Shown piece after piece: positions 35,930-45,786 of a DNA stretch of 64,000 nucleotides. Position numbers and translations under genes: made by a program. Position 1 is the first letter of the stretch. Each line of letters opens with the position of its first letter. Origin of the DNA: Erythrobacter mangrovi (lineage in GTDB: Bacteria > Pseudomonadota > Alphaproteobacteria > Sphingomonadales > Sphingomonadaceae); the NCBI RefSeq assembly GCF_013260645.1, contig NZ_CP053921.1:1245762-1309761 (forward strand), written 5' to 3'. The notes below the pieces were generated by a model. That model was not told the origin of the DNA and ran no database searches. It worked only from the letters and a program-made list of their open reading frames with translations.

Positions 35930-36304
35930 ATGGACAAGGCGGTCGACAAGGGTGACGTCGTCGAGGAAAACGACGGGCACCGTGGTCGGGACTGGCGCAG
36001 GTCGATGAGCGACAATGTCGCGCTGGCACTCCTAGTATACACCGCCTTGCAGATCTTCGTCACCGTTCATGCGATGCGCCAGGGCATGAACTCGATCGCA
36101 CCCTATGTCCTGCTGGTCCTGCTGGTAGCCGGGATAATCCCCTTCTGCCGCAAGTACGAACACCGCTGGACCGCGCTGACCGACGAACAGGCGGTTGATC
36201 CGGCGCTGGCCGGTGCCTTTCGCCGCGATCAGATTGCACTGTGGTTGCTCGCGATCAGCACGCCGCTGCTGTTGACCGGGTTCTTCATGCTGATCTTCGC
36301 CTGA
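35930..36304 (+). CDS. Small integral membrane protein of unknown function
   Basis: 124 residues from the ATG after GGGGAG (an ATG two codons earlier is also possible). Three membrane helices at about 33-50, 58-77 and 100-123; the N-terminus is charged and probably cytoplasmic. The family is not recognised. It is divergent from lptB by 194 bp and 78 bp upstream of pmbA. Confidence 0.65.
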   Translation: MDKAVDKGDVVEENDGHRGRDWRRSMSDNVALALLVYTALQIFVTVHAMRQGMNSIAPYVLLVLLVAGIIPFCRKYEHRWTALTDEQAVDPALAGAFRRDQIALWLLAISTPLLLTGFFMLIFA

Positions 36305-36382
36305 TAACCACCCGGCACGGTTGCCAGCCGCTGGCACCGTCCCTACCTGCTCTGCGATGAACGCAGTCGAATTTGCCCAATC

Positions 36383-37729
36383 ATGATCGCTAGCGATCAG
36401 GCGCTGGACCGTTGCCGCCAGCTGGTCGACCTCGCCCGCAGCAAGGGGGCCGATGCGGCCGACGCCGTGTGCCGCGCGAGCACCTCCGAAAGCGTCAGCG
36501 TCCGGCTTGGAGCGTTGGAGGATGTCGAGCGCTCGGAGAGCGAGGAAATCGGCCTACGCGTATTCGTCGGGCGTCGCTCCTCCTCGATCCATACCAGCGA
36601 TTTCGGCGCCGAGGGCCTTGCTGTCCTGGCCGAACGCGCCGTGGAGATGGCCCGGCTCGCGCCCGAGGATCCCTATTCCGGCCTTGCGCCCGAAGGGCGA
36701 CTGTTTACCGGCGAAACCCCTGAGCTCGACCTACTCGACGCAGGCGAACCTTCGCCGCAGGAGCTGCGTGAGAAGGCGCTGGAAACCGAAGATGCCGCCC
36801 GCGCGGTTGCCGGGGTGACGAATTCCAACGGGGGCACCGCCGGGTACTCACGGACTGTGTTTGGGCTCGCCACTTCGCATGGCTTTGCCCGCGGCTATGC
36901 CAGCGGGTCGCACACGCTTTCCGCCAGCGTTGTCGCGGGCGAAGGGGCGGACAAGCAGACCGACTATGCCTATCGCACGGCACGCCATCGCGCCGACCTG
37001 CCAAGTCCCGCAGACATCGGGCGCGAGGCGGGCGAGCGCGCCGTTCGCAAGGTTGGACCTGGGTCGATCGGATCGGGCCGGATGCCGGTGGTGCTCGACC
37101 CGCGCGTGGGTTCGGGCGTGCTCGGCCACCTGCTTTCGGCGATGAGCGGCCCATCGATCGCGCGCAAGGCCAGCTTCCTGCTCGGTCATGAAGAGGACCA
37201 ATTGTTCGACAGCGCAATCCGCGTGGTCGAGCAGCCGTTGCGCCTCCGCGGGCTGCGCTCGCGCACCTTCGATGGGGAGGGTTTAGCCTGTTCGGACCGG
37301 GTGCTGGTTGACGGCGGCCGGATGACCGGATGGCTGACCAATGTCGCCTCGGCTGCGCAACTCGGGCTGGGTCTGACCGGCCATGCGGGACGCGGCGGGG
37401 GCGGGGCACCGGGAATTGCGCTTAGCAATGTCGTGTTGGAACCGGGCCAGGCCAGCGTCGCCGAGCTCATCGGAGATATCGAGGACGGGCTCTATGTCAC
37501 CGGCCTGTTCGGGCAAGGCGTAAACCTTGTGACAGGCGATTACAGCCGCGGCGCCACCGGGCTGCGCATCCGCAAGGGTGAACTGGCCGAACCCGTGGCC
37601 GAGATCACCATTGCTTCGACCCTGCTCGAAATGTTCCGCGCGCTGGTTCCGGCCAATGATCTCGAGCTGCTACACGGGATCGACGTGCCGACATTGCGCA
37701 TCGACAACATGGCGGTTGCGGGAGAATGA
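36383..37729 (+). CDS. pmbA: Metalloprotease TldE/PmbA family protein
   Basis: 448 residues, in the usual PmbA range. Conserved blocks include EEIGLRVFVG, VTNSNGGTAGYSRTVFGLATSHGF, RMPVVLDPRVGSGVLGHLLSAMSG and GLYVTGLFGQGVNLVTGDYSRGATG. TldD/TldE form a complex that degrades unfolded or modified peptides; TldE lacks the zinc site. The tldD partner is not in this window. It overlaps the next gene by four bases (ATGA), so coupled translation is likely. Confidence 0.92.
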   Translation: MIASDQALDRCRQLVDLARSKGADAADAVCRASTSESVSVRLGALEDVERSESEEIGLRVFVGRRSSSIHTSDFGAEGLAVLAERAVEMARLAPEDPYSGLAPEGRLFTGETPELDLLDAGEPSPQELREKALETEDAARAVAGVTNSNGGTAGYSRTVFGLATSHGFARGYASGSHTLSASVVAGEGADKQTDYAYRTARHRADLPSPADIGREAGERAVRKVGPGSIGSGRMPVVLDPRVGSGVLGHLLSAMSGPSIARKASFLLGHEEDQLFDSAIRVVEQPLRLRGLRSRTFDGEGLACSDRVLVDGGRMTGWLTNVASAAQLGLGLTGHAGRGGGGAPGIALSNVVLEPGQASVAELIGDIEDGLYVTGLFGQGVNLVTGDYSRGATGLRIRKGELAEPVAEITIASTLLEMFRALVPANDLELLHGIDVPTLRIDNMAVAGE

Positions 37730-39111
37730 TGCAGGGGCTCGCCCTGCTTGTTGCCCTGGCCCTGACGGGGCCCTTGCCCACACAGATAGTTGAGCCGGCC
37801 GAGACCGAGCCCACGTCCGTACCAACTGTCGTCCAACCGATCGCTACGACCCGGGATGAGGGCGCGGACGAACGCATTGCAGACCGTATTACCGGTATTT
37901 TCGCCGAACTGCCGGCATTCGAACGCGTGGAAGCCACCGCAAGCGAAGGCGTAGTCGTGCTGTTGGGCACGGTGCCGAAGCAGGACGATATTGCCCGTGC
38001 AGAGGCGATTGCAGGCCGTGTTTCGGGAGTGGTGACGGTTGAAAACCGGCTCAAACGCGATGTATCCCTGTCTCCTGAAGGCGCCGGCTTTGCCAGCCTT
38101 GCGGACCGGTTCGACAGGTTTGTGCGGCTGCTGCCGTTGATTGCTGCGGCCCTCGCCGTGTGGGCGGTCATCGCGCTTGTTGGCTACGTAATCGCCGGCT
38201 TCGGCGCGCTGTGGCATCGGATAGCAACGAACAGCTTCCTTGCCGAGCTGATTGCCAGCGCAATCCGGTTCATCTTCGTTGTTGGCGGGCTGGTCATCGC
38301 GCTGGATATGATCGGTGCTACCGCACTGCTTGGGGCGGTCCTCGGCGGCGCGGGCGTAATCGGAATCGCGCTGGGTTTTGCCATGCGGGAGACGATTGAG
38401 AACTACGTTGCGTCGCTAATGCTGTCGCTACGACAGCCCTTCCGGGCCAACGATTGGGTGAAGATCGACCAGTTCGAAGGTCGGGTAATCCGCCTGACCA
38501 GTCGCGCAACGATCCTGATGACGCTGGATGGAAATCACCTGCGTATTCCCAATGGTCAGGTGTTTCGCGCGATCATACTGAATTACACGCGCAACCCGCA
38601 GCGGCGTTTCGATTTCGAACTGGGCATCGATGTCGACGACGACGCGCTGGCGGCGCGGCAGCTGGGGCGCGACACCTTGGCGGGACTGGATTTCGTGCTC
38701 TCCGACCCGCCGCCCGAGGGCCGGATTCGCCGCGTGGGGGATTCCAACGTGGTGATCCTGTTCCTCGGCTGGATCGACCAACGGGAGACCGATTGGTGGA
38801 AGGCGCAAAGTCAGGCGATTCCGGCGGTGAAGGAAGCCTTGGAGAAAGCCGGCTTCGGCCTGCCCGAGCCCATTTATCGGTTGCGTATCGACCCGCGTTC
38901 GGCAGGCGTGCCGATCGAATCGATCGAGGCCGCACGCGGCGATTCAGCTTCTGCCCAACGGCCGCGCAAGGTTCAGGCTCCTCTTCCGGCAGGTGAAGAG
39001 GAGGATATCCGTCCTGCGGACAAGGTTGCCGCGATGGTAGAGGAAGAACGCCGGCAGGCCGGCGCGGAGCAGGAGACAGATCTCCTCGACCGCACCCGCC
39101 CGGTGGAATAG
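37726..39111 (+). CDS. BON-domain / mechanosensitive (MscS-type) channel fusion
   Basis: 461 residues. A signal-like hydrophobic N-terminus precedes a periplasmic BON domain (about 50-110, ADERIADRITGIF and VSGVVTVENRL). Three membrane helices follow (about 135-155, 180-200, 205-230), then the MscS pore motif LLGAVLGGAGVIGIALGFA and the cytoplasmic beta/alpha-beta domain (DWVKIDQFEGRVIRL). The C-terminal 75 residues are charged and disordered. BON binds phospholipid, so the module may tie gating to the outer face of the membrane. It is coupled to pmbA by ATGA. Confidence 0.85.
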   Translation: MMQGLALLVALALTGPLPTQIVEPAETEPTSVPTVVQPIATTRDEGADERIADRITGIFAELPAFERVEATASEGVVVLLGTVPKQDDIARAEAIAGRVSGVVTVENRLKRDVSLSPEGAGFASLADRFDRFVRLLPLIAAALAVWAVIALVGYVIAGFGALWHRIATNSFLAELIASAIRFIFVVGGLVIALDMIGATALLGAVLGGAGVIGIALGFAMRETIENYVASLMLSLRQPFRANDWVKIDQFEGRVIRLTSRATILMTLDGNHLRIPNGQVFRAIILNYTRNPQRRFDFELGIDVDDDALAARQLGRDTLAGLDFVLSDPPPEGRIRRVGDSNVVILFLGWIDQRETDWWKAQSQAIPAVKEALEKAGFGLPEPIYRLRIDPRSAGVPIESIEAARGDSASAQRPRKVQAPLPAGEEEDIRPADKVAAMVEEERRQAGAEQETDLLDRTRPVE

Positions 39112-39114
39112 CTT

Positions 39115-39648
39115 CTACTTGCTGGCCTGGTAGCGTTCGATCGCTTCGATGACGATCTGGCGCGCTTCGGCGGCCTCGCCCCACTTGCCGACGCGGACCC
39201 ACTTATCCGCTTCGAGATCCTTGTAGTGGGTGAAGAAGTGCTCGATCTGCTGGAAGATGATCGAGGGCAGGTCCTTGGTCTCGCCGACGTCGGAATAGTA
39301 GGGGAAGGTCGTGTCCACGGGGACGCAGATCAGCTTCTCGTCGCCGCCATGCTCGTCTTCCAGGTTGAGCACGCCGATCGGGCGCGCACGCACCACGCAG
39401 CCGGGGATGAAGGGCGAACGCGAGATGACCAGCGCGTCGAGCGGATCGCCGTCGGGCGAAAGCGTGTGCGGCACGAAGCCGTAGTTCGCCGGATAGCGCA
39501 TCGGCGTGTGCAGGATACGGTCGACGAACAGCGCGCCCGATTCCTTGTCGAATTCATATTTGACCGGTTCGCCGCCGGTCGGAACCTCGATAATGACGTT
39601 GAGGCTCTCGGGCGGATTGTCGCCCACGGGGATCTTGTCGATGCGCAT
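39115..39648 (-). CDS. ppa: Inorganic pyrophosphatase
   Basis: 177 residues, family I. YEFDKESGALFVDRIL, the metal-binding DGDPLDALVIS, EDEHGGDEKLICVP and KDLPSIIFQQIEHFFTHYK are diagnostic. It hydrolyses PPi released by biosynthetic reactions, in the cytoplasm. Convergent with the BON-MscS gene, with only 3 bp between the stops. Confidence 0.95.
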   Translation of the reverse strand: MRIDKIPVGDNPPESLNVIIEVPTGGEPVKYEFDKESGALFVDRILHTPMRYPANYGFVPHTLSPDGDPLDALVISRSPFIPGCVVRARPIGVLNLEDEHGGDEKLICVPVDTTFPYYSDVGETKDLPSIIFQQIEHFFTHYKDLEADKWVRVGKWGEAAEARQIVIEAIERYQASK

Positions 39649-39741
39649 GACGCGTCCTTGCTGAGTGTGTTCGTCCCTCTCCCCAGAAAGACTTTGCGAC
39701 GGCGCCCTTAGAGGCGTGCCGCCAAGGCCGCAACCCGCACT

Positions 39742-41694
39742 CTAACCTGAAATTGGCGCCAGCAATCGGTCGAGCCCCTGGACTTCGCTACCCTTCGCCT
39801 CGAGCCAGGGGTACCGCAGGCCCCCGTGGTAATCGATCGCGATCGTATCGTAGCGCTCGCCGCGCTTGACCAGCAGCTCGATCGGGCGCTGTTCTGCCTT
39901 TGCGGCGATGATCGCATCGCGGATCGCATCCTGCGAATAGGCAATCCTGCCGACCGCCACCACCTGCGTGCCGTTGACGATGCCGGCATTGAAGGCGGGG
40001 CCGTCCCACAAGGTACTGACGACCTTGCCCTCCTTGTCGAGGTTCATGCCCAGCGAATAGAACAGGTCGAGGTAGTTGGCGCCGCCCATCCGACCCTTGT
40101 GATAGGGATTGGGCTCCTCCTTCCACACTAGTTGGTATCCAGCCATTTCGATGCCGCGCACTGGCGCCGGCTGTCCCGGCTGGCGCAGGCGGGTATCGAG
40201 GAAATTTGCCCAATCGTAGGGGTAGACCGCATTCAGCGTCGTCACGACTTCGTCGAAGTCATAGGTCAGCTGGCCCCAGTCACCGCCAGTCTTGCCGAAG
40301 AAGGCCTTGGCGAAATCGTCGAGCCCCTTGGCGCCGCCAGTCCCTTGGCGGATGGTCTGATCAGCCTCGAGCCAGGTCAGCGCCCCCTCGGTATAGTAAT
40401 CCTCGCTGCGCTGGAGCGAAGGGTAGGGGTGCGGGCGACGGGCGTTGACGATCGGATCATAGGTGGTGTCCTGAACGCTGCGCCAGGCCCGGCCCGGCTG
40501 GCCTTCGGAATAGTTCGCCGCGGCCAGTGCAAGCGTGCCGAGGATCGTTTCCTTCTTCTGCAAGCCCGATCGGGCCGCGAGAATCCAGCCCCAGAACTGC
40601 GTCTGCCCCTCATAGACCCACAGCAGGTCGTCCTGCATCGGGGTGCTATAGTCGGGGGTCCACAGCCCTTCGGGGCGGCGGAACTTGCCATTCCAGCTAT
40701 GCACCAGCTCGTGGCTGACGACGTTGTGGTCCCAGTCCATCTCGTCCCACTTGATCAGCGCATTGGGCTCGTACTGGTTCTCCGCCGAACGATGGTGTTC
40801 GAGCCCGATTCCACCCATCCGGTCGGTCATCGCGAGCAGGATGTCGTAGTGATCGAAGTGCCGCGTACCGAACAGCGCGTCGGCCTCGTCGACGAGCCTC
40901 TCGAAGCGCGCGAGGTTCTCCGGCGCGATAGCGAGATATTTGGGCGCATCGGCCACGGCATCGAGGCGGACGTTCTCGCCCACCTCCCATTGCTTGGCAT
41001 ACTTCCCCGCGAAGATCGGCGAATCGACCAGCGTTTCGTAATCGACCGTCGCCCAGCTCAGCGTGTCGCCCTTGCGCGCCTTGCCGTCGAGTGCGGTGAA
41101 GACTTCCCAACCCTGCGGCACCGTCACGCTTGGCGTCACCGCGATGCGGCGGGTGTAATGGCCCGCGGGGTAGAGGCTCATCTTCTCCCACTGCAGGTTG
41201 AGCATCTCCTGCGTCATGGTGATGCGTCCCTCGCTGCCGGTAATCGGCGAGGTGTGGACGAAACTGGCGACTACTTCGCGGGTTCCGGCAGGGACGCTCA
41301 CGATGAAGCGGTACACGTCGAGTGCATCGCGCTTCCAGCTCAGCGGCTTGCCGCCGGCGGTAAAGCGGATGTTCGAGAGCTGCGCGATCGGCCCGCGCGG
41401 TGCGTGATTGCCGGGCAGCCATTCCGGAAACAGTAACACCAGCTCGCGCGTATCGGCGGTCACCGGAATGGTCTCCGTCACGCGATAGACTCTGCGCTGT
41501 GTGTCGCTGGCATCGATGGCGAGCCGGATCGTCCCGCCCGGCCAGGGCGTGTCTTGCGGCAGCGGGGTCGCATCTTGCAGCTGTGGTGCGATCGGCGCGG
41601 AATTGCCTTCGGGACGGGCTTCGGCAGCGGGGGTGAGAAGGAGGGTGGCGGCGAGTGCGAACGGCGCGGTGCGAATAATCATGGCGCGCCTCAT
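39742..41694 (-). CDS. M61 glycyl aminopeptidase family metallopeptidase
   Basis: 650 residues with a signal peptide ([22 protein letters not shown]); the ATG at 41694 is chosen and another four codons inside is possible. Zinc motif [10 protein letters not shown] with the two histidines at 328 and 332, with [12 protein letters not shown] providing the third-ligand region; a C-terminal PDZ-like domain contains [15 protein letters not shown]61 enzymes remove N-terminal glycine or alanine and are secreted to the periplasm or exterior. It is divergent from hisS by 83 bp. Confidence 0.9.
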   Translation of the reverse strand: MRRAMIIRTAPFALAATLLLTPAAEARPEGNSAPIAPQLQDATPLPQDTPWPGGTIRLAIDASDTQRRVYRVTETIPVTADTRELVLLFPEWLPGNHAPRGPIAQLSNIRFTAGGKPLSWKRDALDVYRFIVSVPAGTREVVASFVHTSPITGSEGRITMTQEMLNLQWEKMSLYPAGHYTRRIAVTPSVTVPQGWEVFTALDGKARKGDTLSWATVDYETLVDSPIFAGKYAKQWEVGENVRLDAVADAPKYLAIAPENLARFERLVDEADALFGTRHFDHYDILLAMTDRMGGIGLEHHRSAENQYEPNALIKWDEMDWDHNVVSHELVHSWNGKFRRPEGLWTPDYSTPMQDDLLWVYEGQTQFWGWILAARSGLQKKETILGTLALAAANYSEGQPGRAWRSVQDTTYDPIVNARRPHPYPSLQRSEDYYTEGALTWLEADQTIRQGTGGAKGLDDFAKAFFGKTGGDWGQLTYDFDEVVTTLNAVYPYDWANFLDTRLRQPGQPAPVRGIEMAGYQLVWKEEPNPYHKGRMGGANYLDLFYSLGMNLDKEGKVVSTLWDGPAFNAGIVNGTQVVAVGRIAYSQDAIRDAIIAAKAEQRPIELLVKRGERYDTIAIDYHGGLRYPWLEAKGSEVQGLDRLLAPISG

Positions 41695-41777
41695 GCGAAA
41701 ACCTGCCTTGCGAGGCAAGGGCAGGCTCGACGAGCGGCTTTCCCCGTTCCGCCGAACGCGCTAAGCGCCGCGCCAAC

Positions 41778-43013
41778 ATGAGCAAGACTCCCCAAGCCAT
41801 TCGCGGCACGCAGGACATTTTCGGTGCCGATGCCGAAGCCTTCGCTTTCGTGGTCGAGACCTTCGAACGCGTGCGCAGGCTCTATCGCTTCCGCCGGGTC
41901 GAGATGCCGGTGTTCGAAAAGACCGAGGTATTCAGCCGTGCCATCGGCGAAACCACCGATGTCGTATCGAAGGAGATGTACTCTTTCGACGACCGTGGTG
42001 GAGAGAGCCTGACGCTGCGTCCCGAATTCACCGCGGGGATCGCGCGCGCCTATCTCACCAATGGCTGGCAGCAGCATGTACCGTTGAAGCTCGCGACCCA
42101 TGGCCCGCTCTTCCGCTACGAACGGCCGCAGAAGGGTCGCTATCGCCAGTTCTACCAGATCGACGCCGAGATCATCGGCGTGGCCGAACCGCAGGCCGAT
42201 GTCGAATTGCTGGCGATGGCCGACCAGATCATTCGCGAACTCGGCATCGAAGGCGTGACATTGCACCTCAACACGCTCGGCGATGGCGACAGCCGCGATG
42301 CCTGGCGCTCGGCGCTGGTCGAGCATTTCCGGGCGGTGAAGGATGAGTTGAGCGAAGATTCGCAGGAGCGGCTTGAGAAAAATCCGCTGCGCATCCTCGA
42401 CAGCAAGGATCCGCGCGACAAGCGCTTCGTTGCCGATGCGCCGAAGATCGACACCTATCTGTCGGACGAGGCGCGCGCCTTCTTCAATGCGGTGACCAGC
42501 GGCCTCGACGCCGCGGGGGTGAAATGGGTTCGCGCGGAAAGCCTCGTGCGCGGGCTCGACTACTATCGTCACACCGCCTTCGAATTCATTCCCGATGAGG
42601 GCAGCGAGGCGGCCGGCAAACTCGGCAGCCAGAGCACCATCCTCGGCGGCGGTCGCTACGACGGGTTGATGGAAAGCCTCGGTGGCGCCCCCACACCGGC
42701 GGTAGGCTGGGCGGCCGGGATCGAACGGCTGGCGATGCTGGTTGGAGACAAGGGCGAACCGAAAGCGGATGTCGTCGTCGTGGTCGAGGATGACGAGCTC
42801 ATCGCCAACGCGATTGCCGCCATCGGACGGATCCGGGCGGCGGGTCACTCCGCGGAGCTCGTGGCGACGGGCAGCCCGCGCAAGCGCTTCGACAAGGCCG
42901 TTAAGGCCGGTGCCGAAAAGATCGTTGCCTTCGCGCTTCGCGATGGGGTCGAACATGTTCGGATCAAGGCGGATGATGGTGCACGCAGCCACATCGAAGG
43001 CCTGCTCGGCTAA
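41778..43013 (+). CDS. hisS: Histidine-tRNA ligase
   Basis: 411 residues, class II synthetase. [12 protein letters not shown] near the start, [23 protein letters not shown] (motif 2, shown in parts here) and the HisRS signature [15 protein letters not shown], and the anticodon domain at about 330-411 are present. It charges tRNA(His). It is followed 2 bp later by prfA, giving a hisS-prfA-prmC cluster. Confidence 0.94.
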   Translation: MSKTPQAIRGTQDIFGADAEAFAFVVETFERVRRLYRFRRVEMPVFEKTEVFSRAIGETTDVVSKEMYSFDDRGGESLTLRPEFTAGIARAYLTNGWQQHVPLKLATHGPLFRYERPQKGRYRQFYQIDAEIIGVAEPQADVELLAMADQIIRELGIEGVTLHLNTLGDGDSRDAWRSALVEHFRAVKDELSEDSQERLEKNPLRILDSKDPRDKRFVADAPKIDTYLSDEARAFFNAVTSGLDAAGVKWVRAESLVRGLDYYRHTAFEFIPDEGSEAAGKLGSQSTILGGGRYDGLMESLGGAPTPAVGWAAGIERLAMLVGDKGEPKADVVVVVEDDELIANAIAAIGRIRAAGHSAELVATGSPRKRFDKAVKAGAEKIVAFALRDGVEHVRIKADDGARSHIEGLLG

Positions 43014-43015
43014 AC

Positions 43016-44083
43016 ATGACGATACCCGCCGAACGCCTTGACCAGATCACGCATCGCTTTGCCGAGCTCGAGGCGCGCATGGCCTCGGGTACGCTCGAGG
43101 GCGAGGCCTTCGTGCGCGCGAGCCGCGACTATGCCGAGCTTGAGCCGGTGGCCAAAGTGGCGCGTGAAGTGCGCGAGATTCGCCATGAGATAGCCGAACT
43201 GGCGCTGCTGGTCGAAGATCCGGAGATGAAGGCGCTGGCCGACGAGGAACTCGCGCGGCTGCGCCAGCGCCTGCCCGAGGCCGAGCGTGAGCTGGCCATC
43301 GCCATGCTTCCGCGCGATGCGGCTGACAGCCGTCCCGCCATGCTCGAAATCCGCGCCGGCACCGGTGGGGACGAGGCGGCGCTGTTCGCGGGCGATCTCT
43401 ATCGCATGTACGAACGTTTCGCCGCCGAACAGGGGTGGAAGGTCGAGCCGGTGAGCATGAACGCTTCCGAAGTCGGCGGCTTCAAGGAAATCGTCGCCGC
43501 CGTCACCGGCAACGGGGTCTTCGCCAAGCTCAAGTTCGAGAGTGGCGTCCACCGCGTCCAGCGCGTGCCCGAAACCGAAAGCGGCGGACGCATCCACACC
43601 AGCGCCGCGACCGTAGCGGTCCTGCCCGAACCCGACGAGGTCGATGTGCAGATCGATCCGGGCGACCTCAAGATCGACGTCTATCGCGCCAGCGGCGCCG
43701 GCGGGCAGCACGTCAACACCACCGACAGCGCGGTGCGCATCACGCATCTGCCGACCAATACGGTGGTTACCTGCCAGGACGCGCGCAGCCAGCACAAGAA
43801 CCGCGAGAAGGCGATGCAGGTGCTTCGTGCGCGGCTCTACGAAGCGCAGCGCGAAGCGACGCAGGGCGCCGAGGCCGAGGCACGCAGGGCGATGGTCGGC
43901 AGCGGCGACCGCTCGGAGCGTATCCGCACCTACAACTTCCCGCAGGGCCGCGTGACCGATCATCGCATCGGCCTGACCCTGCACAAGCTGCCCGAAATCC
44001 TCGCGGGACCGGGCCTCGCCGAGCTCATCGACGCGTTGATCGCCGAGGATGAGGCCAAGCGGCTCGCGGCGCTCAGTGACTGA
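43016..44083 (+). CDS. prfA: Peptide chain release factor 1
   Basis: 355 residues. The GGQ loop is at 229-231 in [11 protein letters not shown], followed by the family signature [23 protein letters not shown] (in parts). The stop-codon recognition region (PxT type) lies near residue 185. It releases peptides at UAA and UAG. It overlaps prmC by 8 bases, so the methyltransferase that modifies GGQ is translationally coupled. Confidence 0.95.
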   Translation: MTIPAERLDQITHRFAELEARMASGTLEGEAFVRASRDYAELEPVAKVAREVREIRHEIAELALLVEDPEMKALADEELARLRQRLPEAERELAIAMLPRDAADSRPAMLEIRAGTGGDEAALFAGDLYRMYERFAAEQGWKVEPVSMNASEVGGFKEIVAAVTGNGVFAKLKFESGVHRVQRVPETESGGRIHTSAATVAVLPEPDEVDVQIDPGDLKIDVYRASGAGGQHVNTTDSAVRITHLPTNTVVTCQDARSQHKNREKAMQVLRARLYEAQREATQGAEAEARRAMVGSGDRSERIRTYNFPQGRVTDHRIGLTLHKLPEILAGPGLAELIDALIAEDEAKRLAALSD

Positions 44084-44903
44084 TACCGTCGCCGGGGCGC
44101 TGCGCAGGGCAAGCGAGCGGCTCTCGACTTCGAGCGACACGGCCCGGCTCGATGCCGAGTTGCTGATGGCGCATGCGCTGGGCGTCTCGCGCTCGGACCT
44201 GCTGTTGAAGCATATGCGCGATGCCGCCCCCGAAGGGTTCCTGCCCCTCGTCGAGCGTCGCGCGAAGAAAGAACCGGTGGCCCACATCGTCGGGATGCAG
44301 GAGTTCTTCGGTCTCGATTTCACGGTGACCCCCGATACGCTGATCCCGCGTGGCGATAGTGAAACGGTGGTGCTGGCTGCCCTGGAGGCGGCCCCCGATG
44401 CGGCGCGAGTGCTCGACATGGGGACCGGTACCGGGGCCTTGTTGCTGGCTTTCCTGCATGAGTGTCAGCAAGCGCGGGGCATCGGGATCGATGCTTCGCC
44501 CGGCGCGCTGGCAGTGGCGCAGGTCAATGCCGAGCGGCTGAGACTGGTGGGCAGGGCAGGCTTTCGACTTGCCTCGTGGCATGAGAAAGGCTGGACCGAC
44601 GAGCTTGGCCGGTTCGACCTGGTCCTGTGTAACCCCCCCTATGTCGAGGATGATGCCCAGCTCGAGCCCGACGTCCGCGATTATGAACCGGGAACTGCCC
44701 TGTTTGCGGGACCGGAAGGGCTTGACGACTATCGCGCAATCGTCCCGCAGCTTGGCAAGCTTCTTTTGCCGGGAGGCGTCGCGGTCCTCGAAATCGGTGC
44801 GAATCAGGCGGAGTCGGTGTCCGCCATCGCCCGCGAATCGGGGTTCGCTGTGGAGCTTCGCCGAGACCTTGGTGAGCGGCCTCGTGCACTGATTCTCAGA
44901 TAA
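44076..44903 (+). CDS. prmC: Release-factor glutamine methyltransferase
   Basis: 275 residues from a GTG start inside the last codons of prfA; the upstream in-frame extension has no family similarity. SAM site [16 protein letters not shown], and the catalytic NPPY motif (CNPPYVEDD) near residue 189. It N5-methylates the GGQ glutamine of RF1/RF2. The second SAM-binding aspartate is in GIDASPGAL. Confidence 0.93.
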   Translation: MTDTVAGALRRASERLSTSSDTARLDAELLMAHALGVSRSDLLLKHMRDAAPEGFLPLVERRAKKEPVAHIVGMQEFFGLDFTVTPDTLIPRGDSETVVLAALEAAPDAARVLDMGTGTGALLLAFLHECQQARGIGIDASPGALAVAQVNAERLRLVGRAGFRLASWHEKGWTDELGRFDLVLCNPPYVEDDAQLEPDVRDYEPGTALFAGPEGLDDYRAIVPQLGKLLLPGGVAVLEIGANQAESVSAIARESGFAVELRRDLGERPRALILR

Positions 44904-45137
44904 GGCTTGGCAAAGCCGATTCGACCCTCTACCTCTGGCCGTAGGCCAGTGGTGCGCGACACGTTCGTCCCAGGGGTCTAGCTCCGACATTTGCAGTTCC
45001 GGTGCGCGGCCACAAGCCTCGTATACCATGCACAGACTGGGGCACGCGATCCGCGACAAGCGCGGGCGCGCAAGGGGTCACGCGGCCAGTGCGAACCGAT
45101 GGGTTCGTGCCGCGAATTTGATGAGGACCAGCTACCC

Positions 45138-45776
45138 TTGAACAACAATCGCAATAACCGTCGTCGCGGACGCGGTAACAATCGCAGCCAGGGCGGTGGC
45201 AACAATGCCAACCGCATCGATAGCCGTGCGCGGGGCAATGCGCCGCAGCTGCTCGACAAGTACAAGAAGCTCGCCCAGGACGCGCAACACAACGGCGACC
45301 GGGTGCAGATGGAATACTACCTGCAGTTCGCCGACCATTATTTCCGCGTGATTGCCGACAACAAGGCGCGCCAGGACGAAGCCCGGGGCAAGCGCTTTGA
45401 CGAGCGCGATCAGGACGAGGACGAGGATGAGGACGGCGAGGATCGCCGCCGCAGCCAGAACAACCGCCGCGAGCGCGGCCGCCGCGACGATCGCGACGCC
45501 GACCGTAACGACGAACCGCAGGGTGAAGACAGCGATGGCGGCGCATATGAGCCGCCCGAGAATCCCTTCACCCGCCGCGAGGAAGAGCCGCGCAAGCGCC
45601 GCGCCCCGCGCAAGTCTCGTCGTGATGAGGAAGGCACCGGTGGCAAGGACGGCGAGATCGATGCAGCGGTGCTGCCGCCGTCCCTCAGCTCGAACGATGA
45701 TGATGCGGCTGAAAAGCCCGCTCCGCGTCGGCGTCGGCGCAAGCAGGAAGAAGACGAAGAAGCCAGCGTGGCCTGA
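45138..45776 (+). CDS. DUF4167 family protein, RNA-binding-like
   Basis: 212 residues from a TTG start 10 bases after GAGGA. The N-terminus NNNRNNRRRGRGNN is the DUF4167 hallmark, followed by a compact helical region LLDKYKKLAQDAQHNGDRVQMEYYLQFADHYFRV (in parts) and a long low-complexity tail of Glu/Asp/Arg/Lys. The tail is very charged and probably disordered. The family is found in Alphaproteobacteria, commonly near prmC/prfA; the function is unknown but basic-acidic repeats suggest RNA or ribonucleoprotein binding. Confidence 0.85.
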   Translation: MNNNRNNRRRGRGNNRSQGGGNNANRIDSRARGNAPQLLDKYKKLAQDAQHNGDRVQMEYYLQFADHYFRVIADNKARQDEARGKRFDERDQDEDEDEDGEDRRRSQNNRRERGRRDDRDADRNDEPQGEDSDGGAYEPPENPFTRREEEPRKRRAPRKSRRDEEGTGGKDGEIDAAVLPPSLSSNDDDAAEKPAPRRRRRKQEEDEEASVA

Positions 45777-45786
45777 TCACGCTTGA

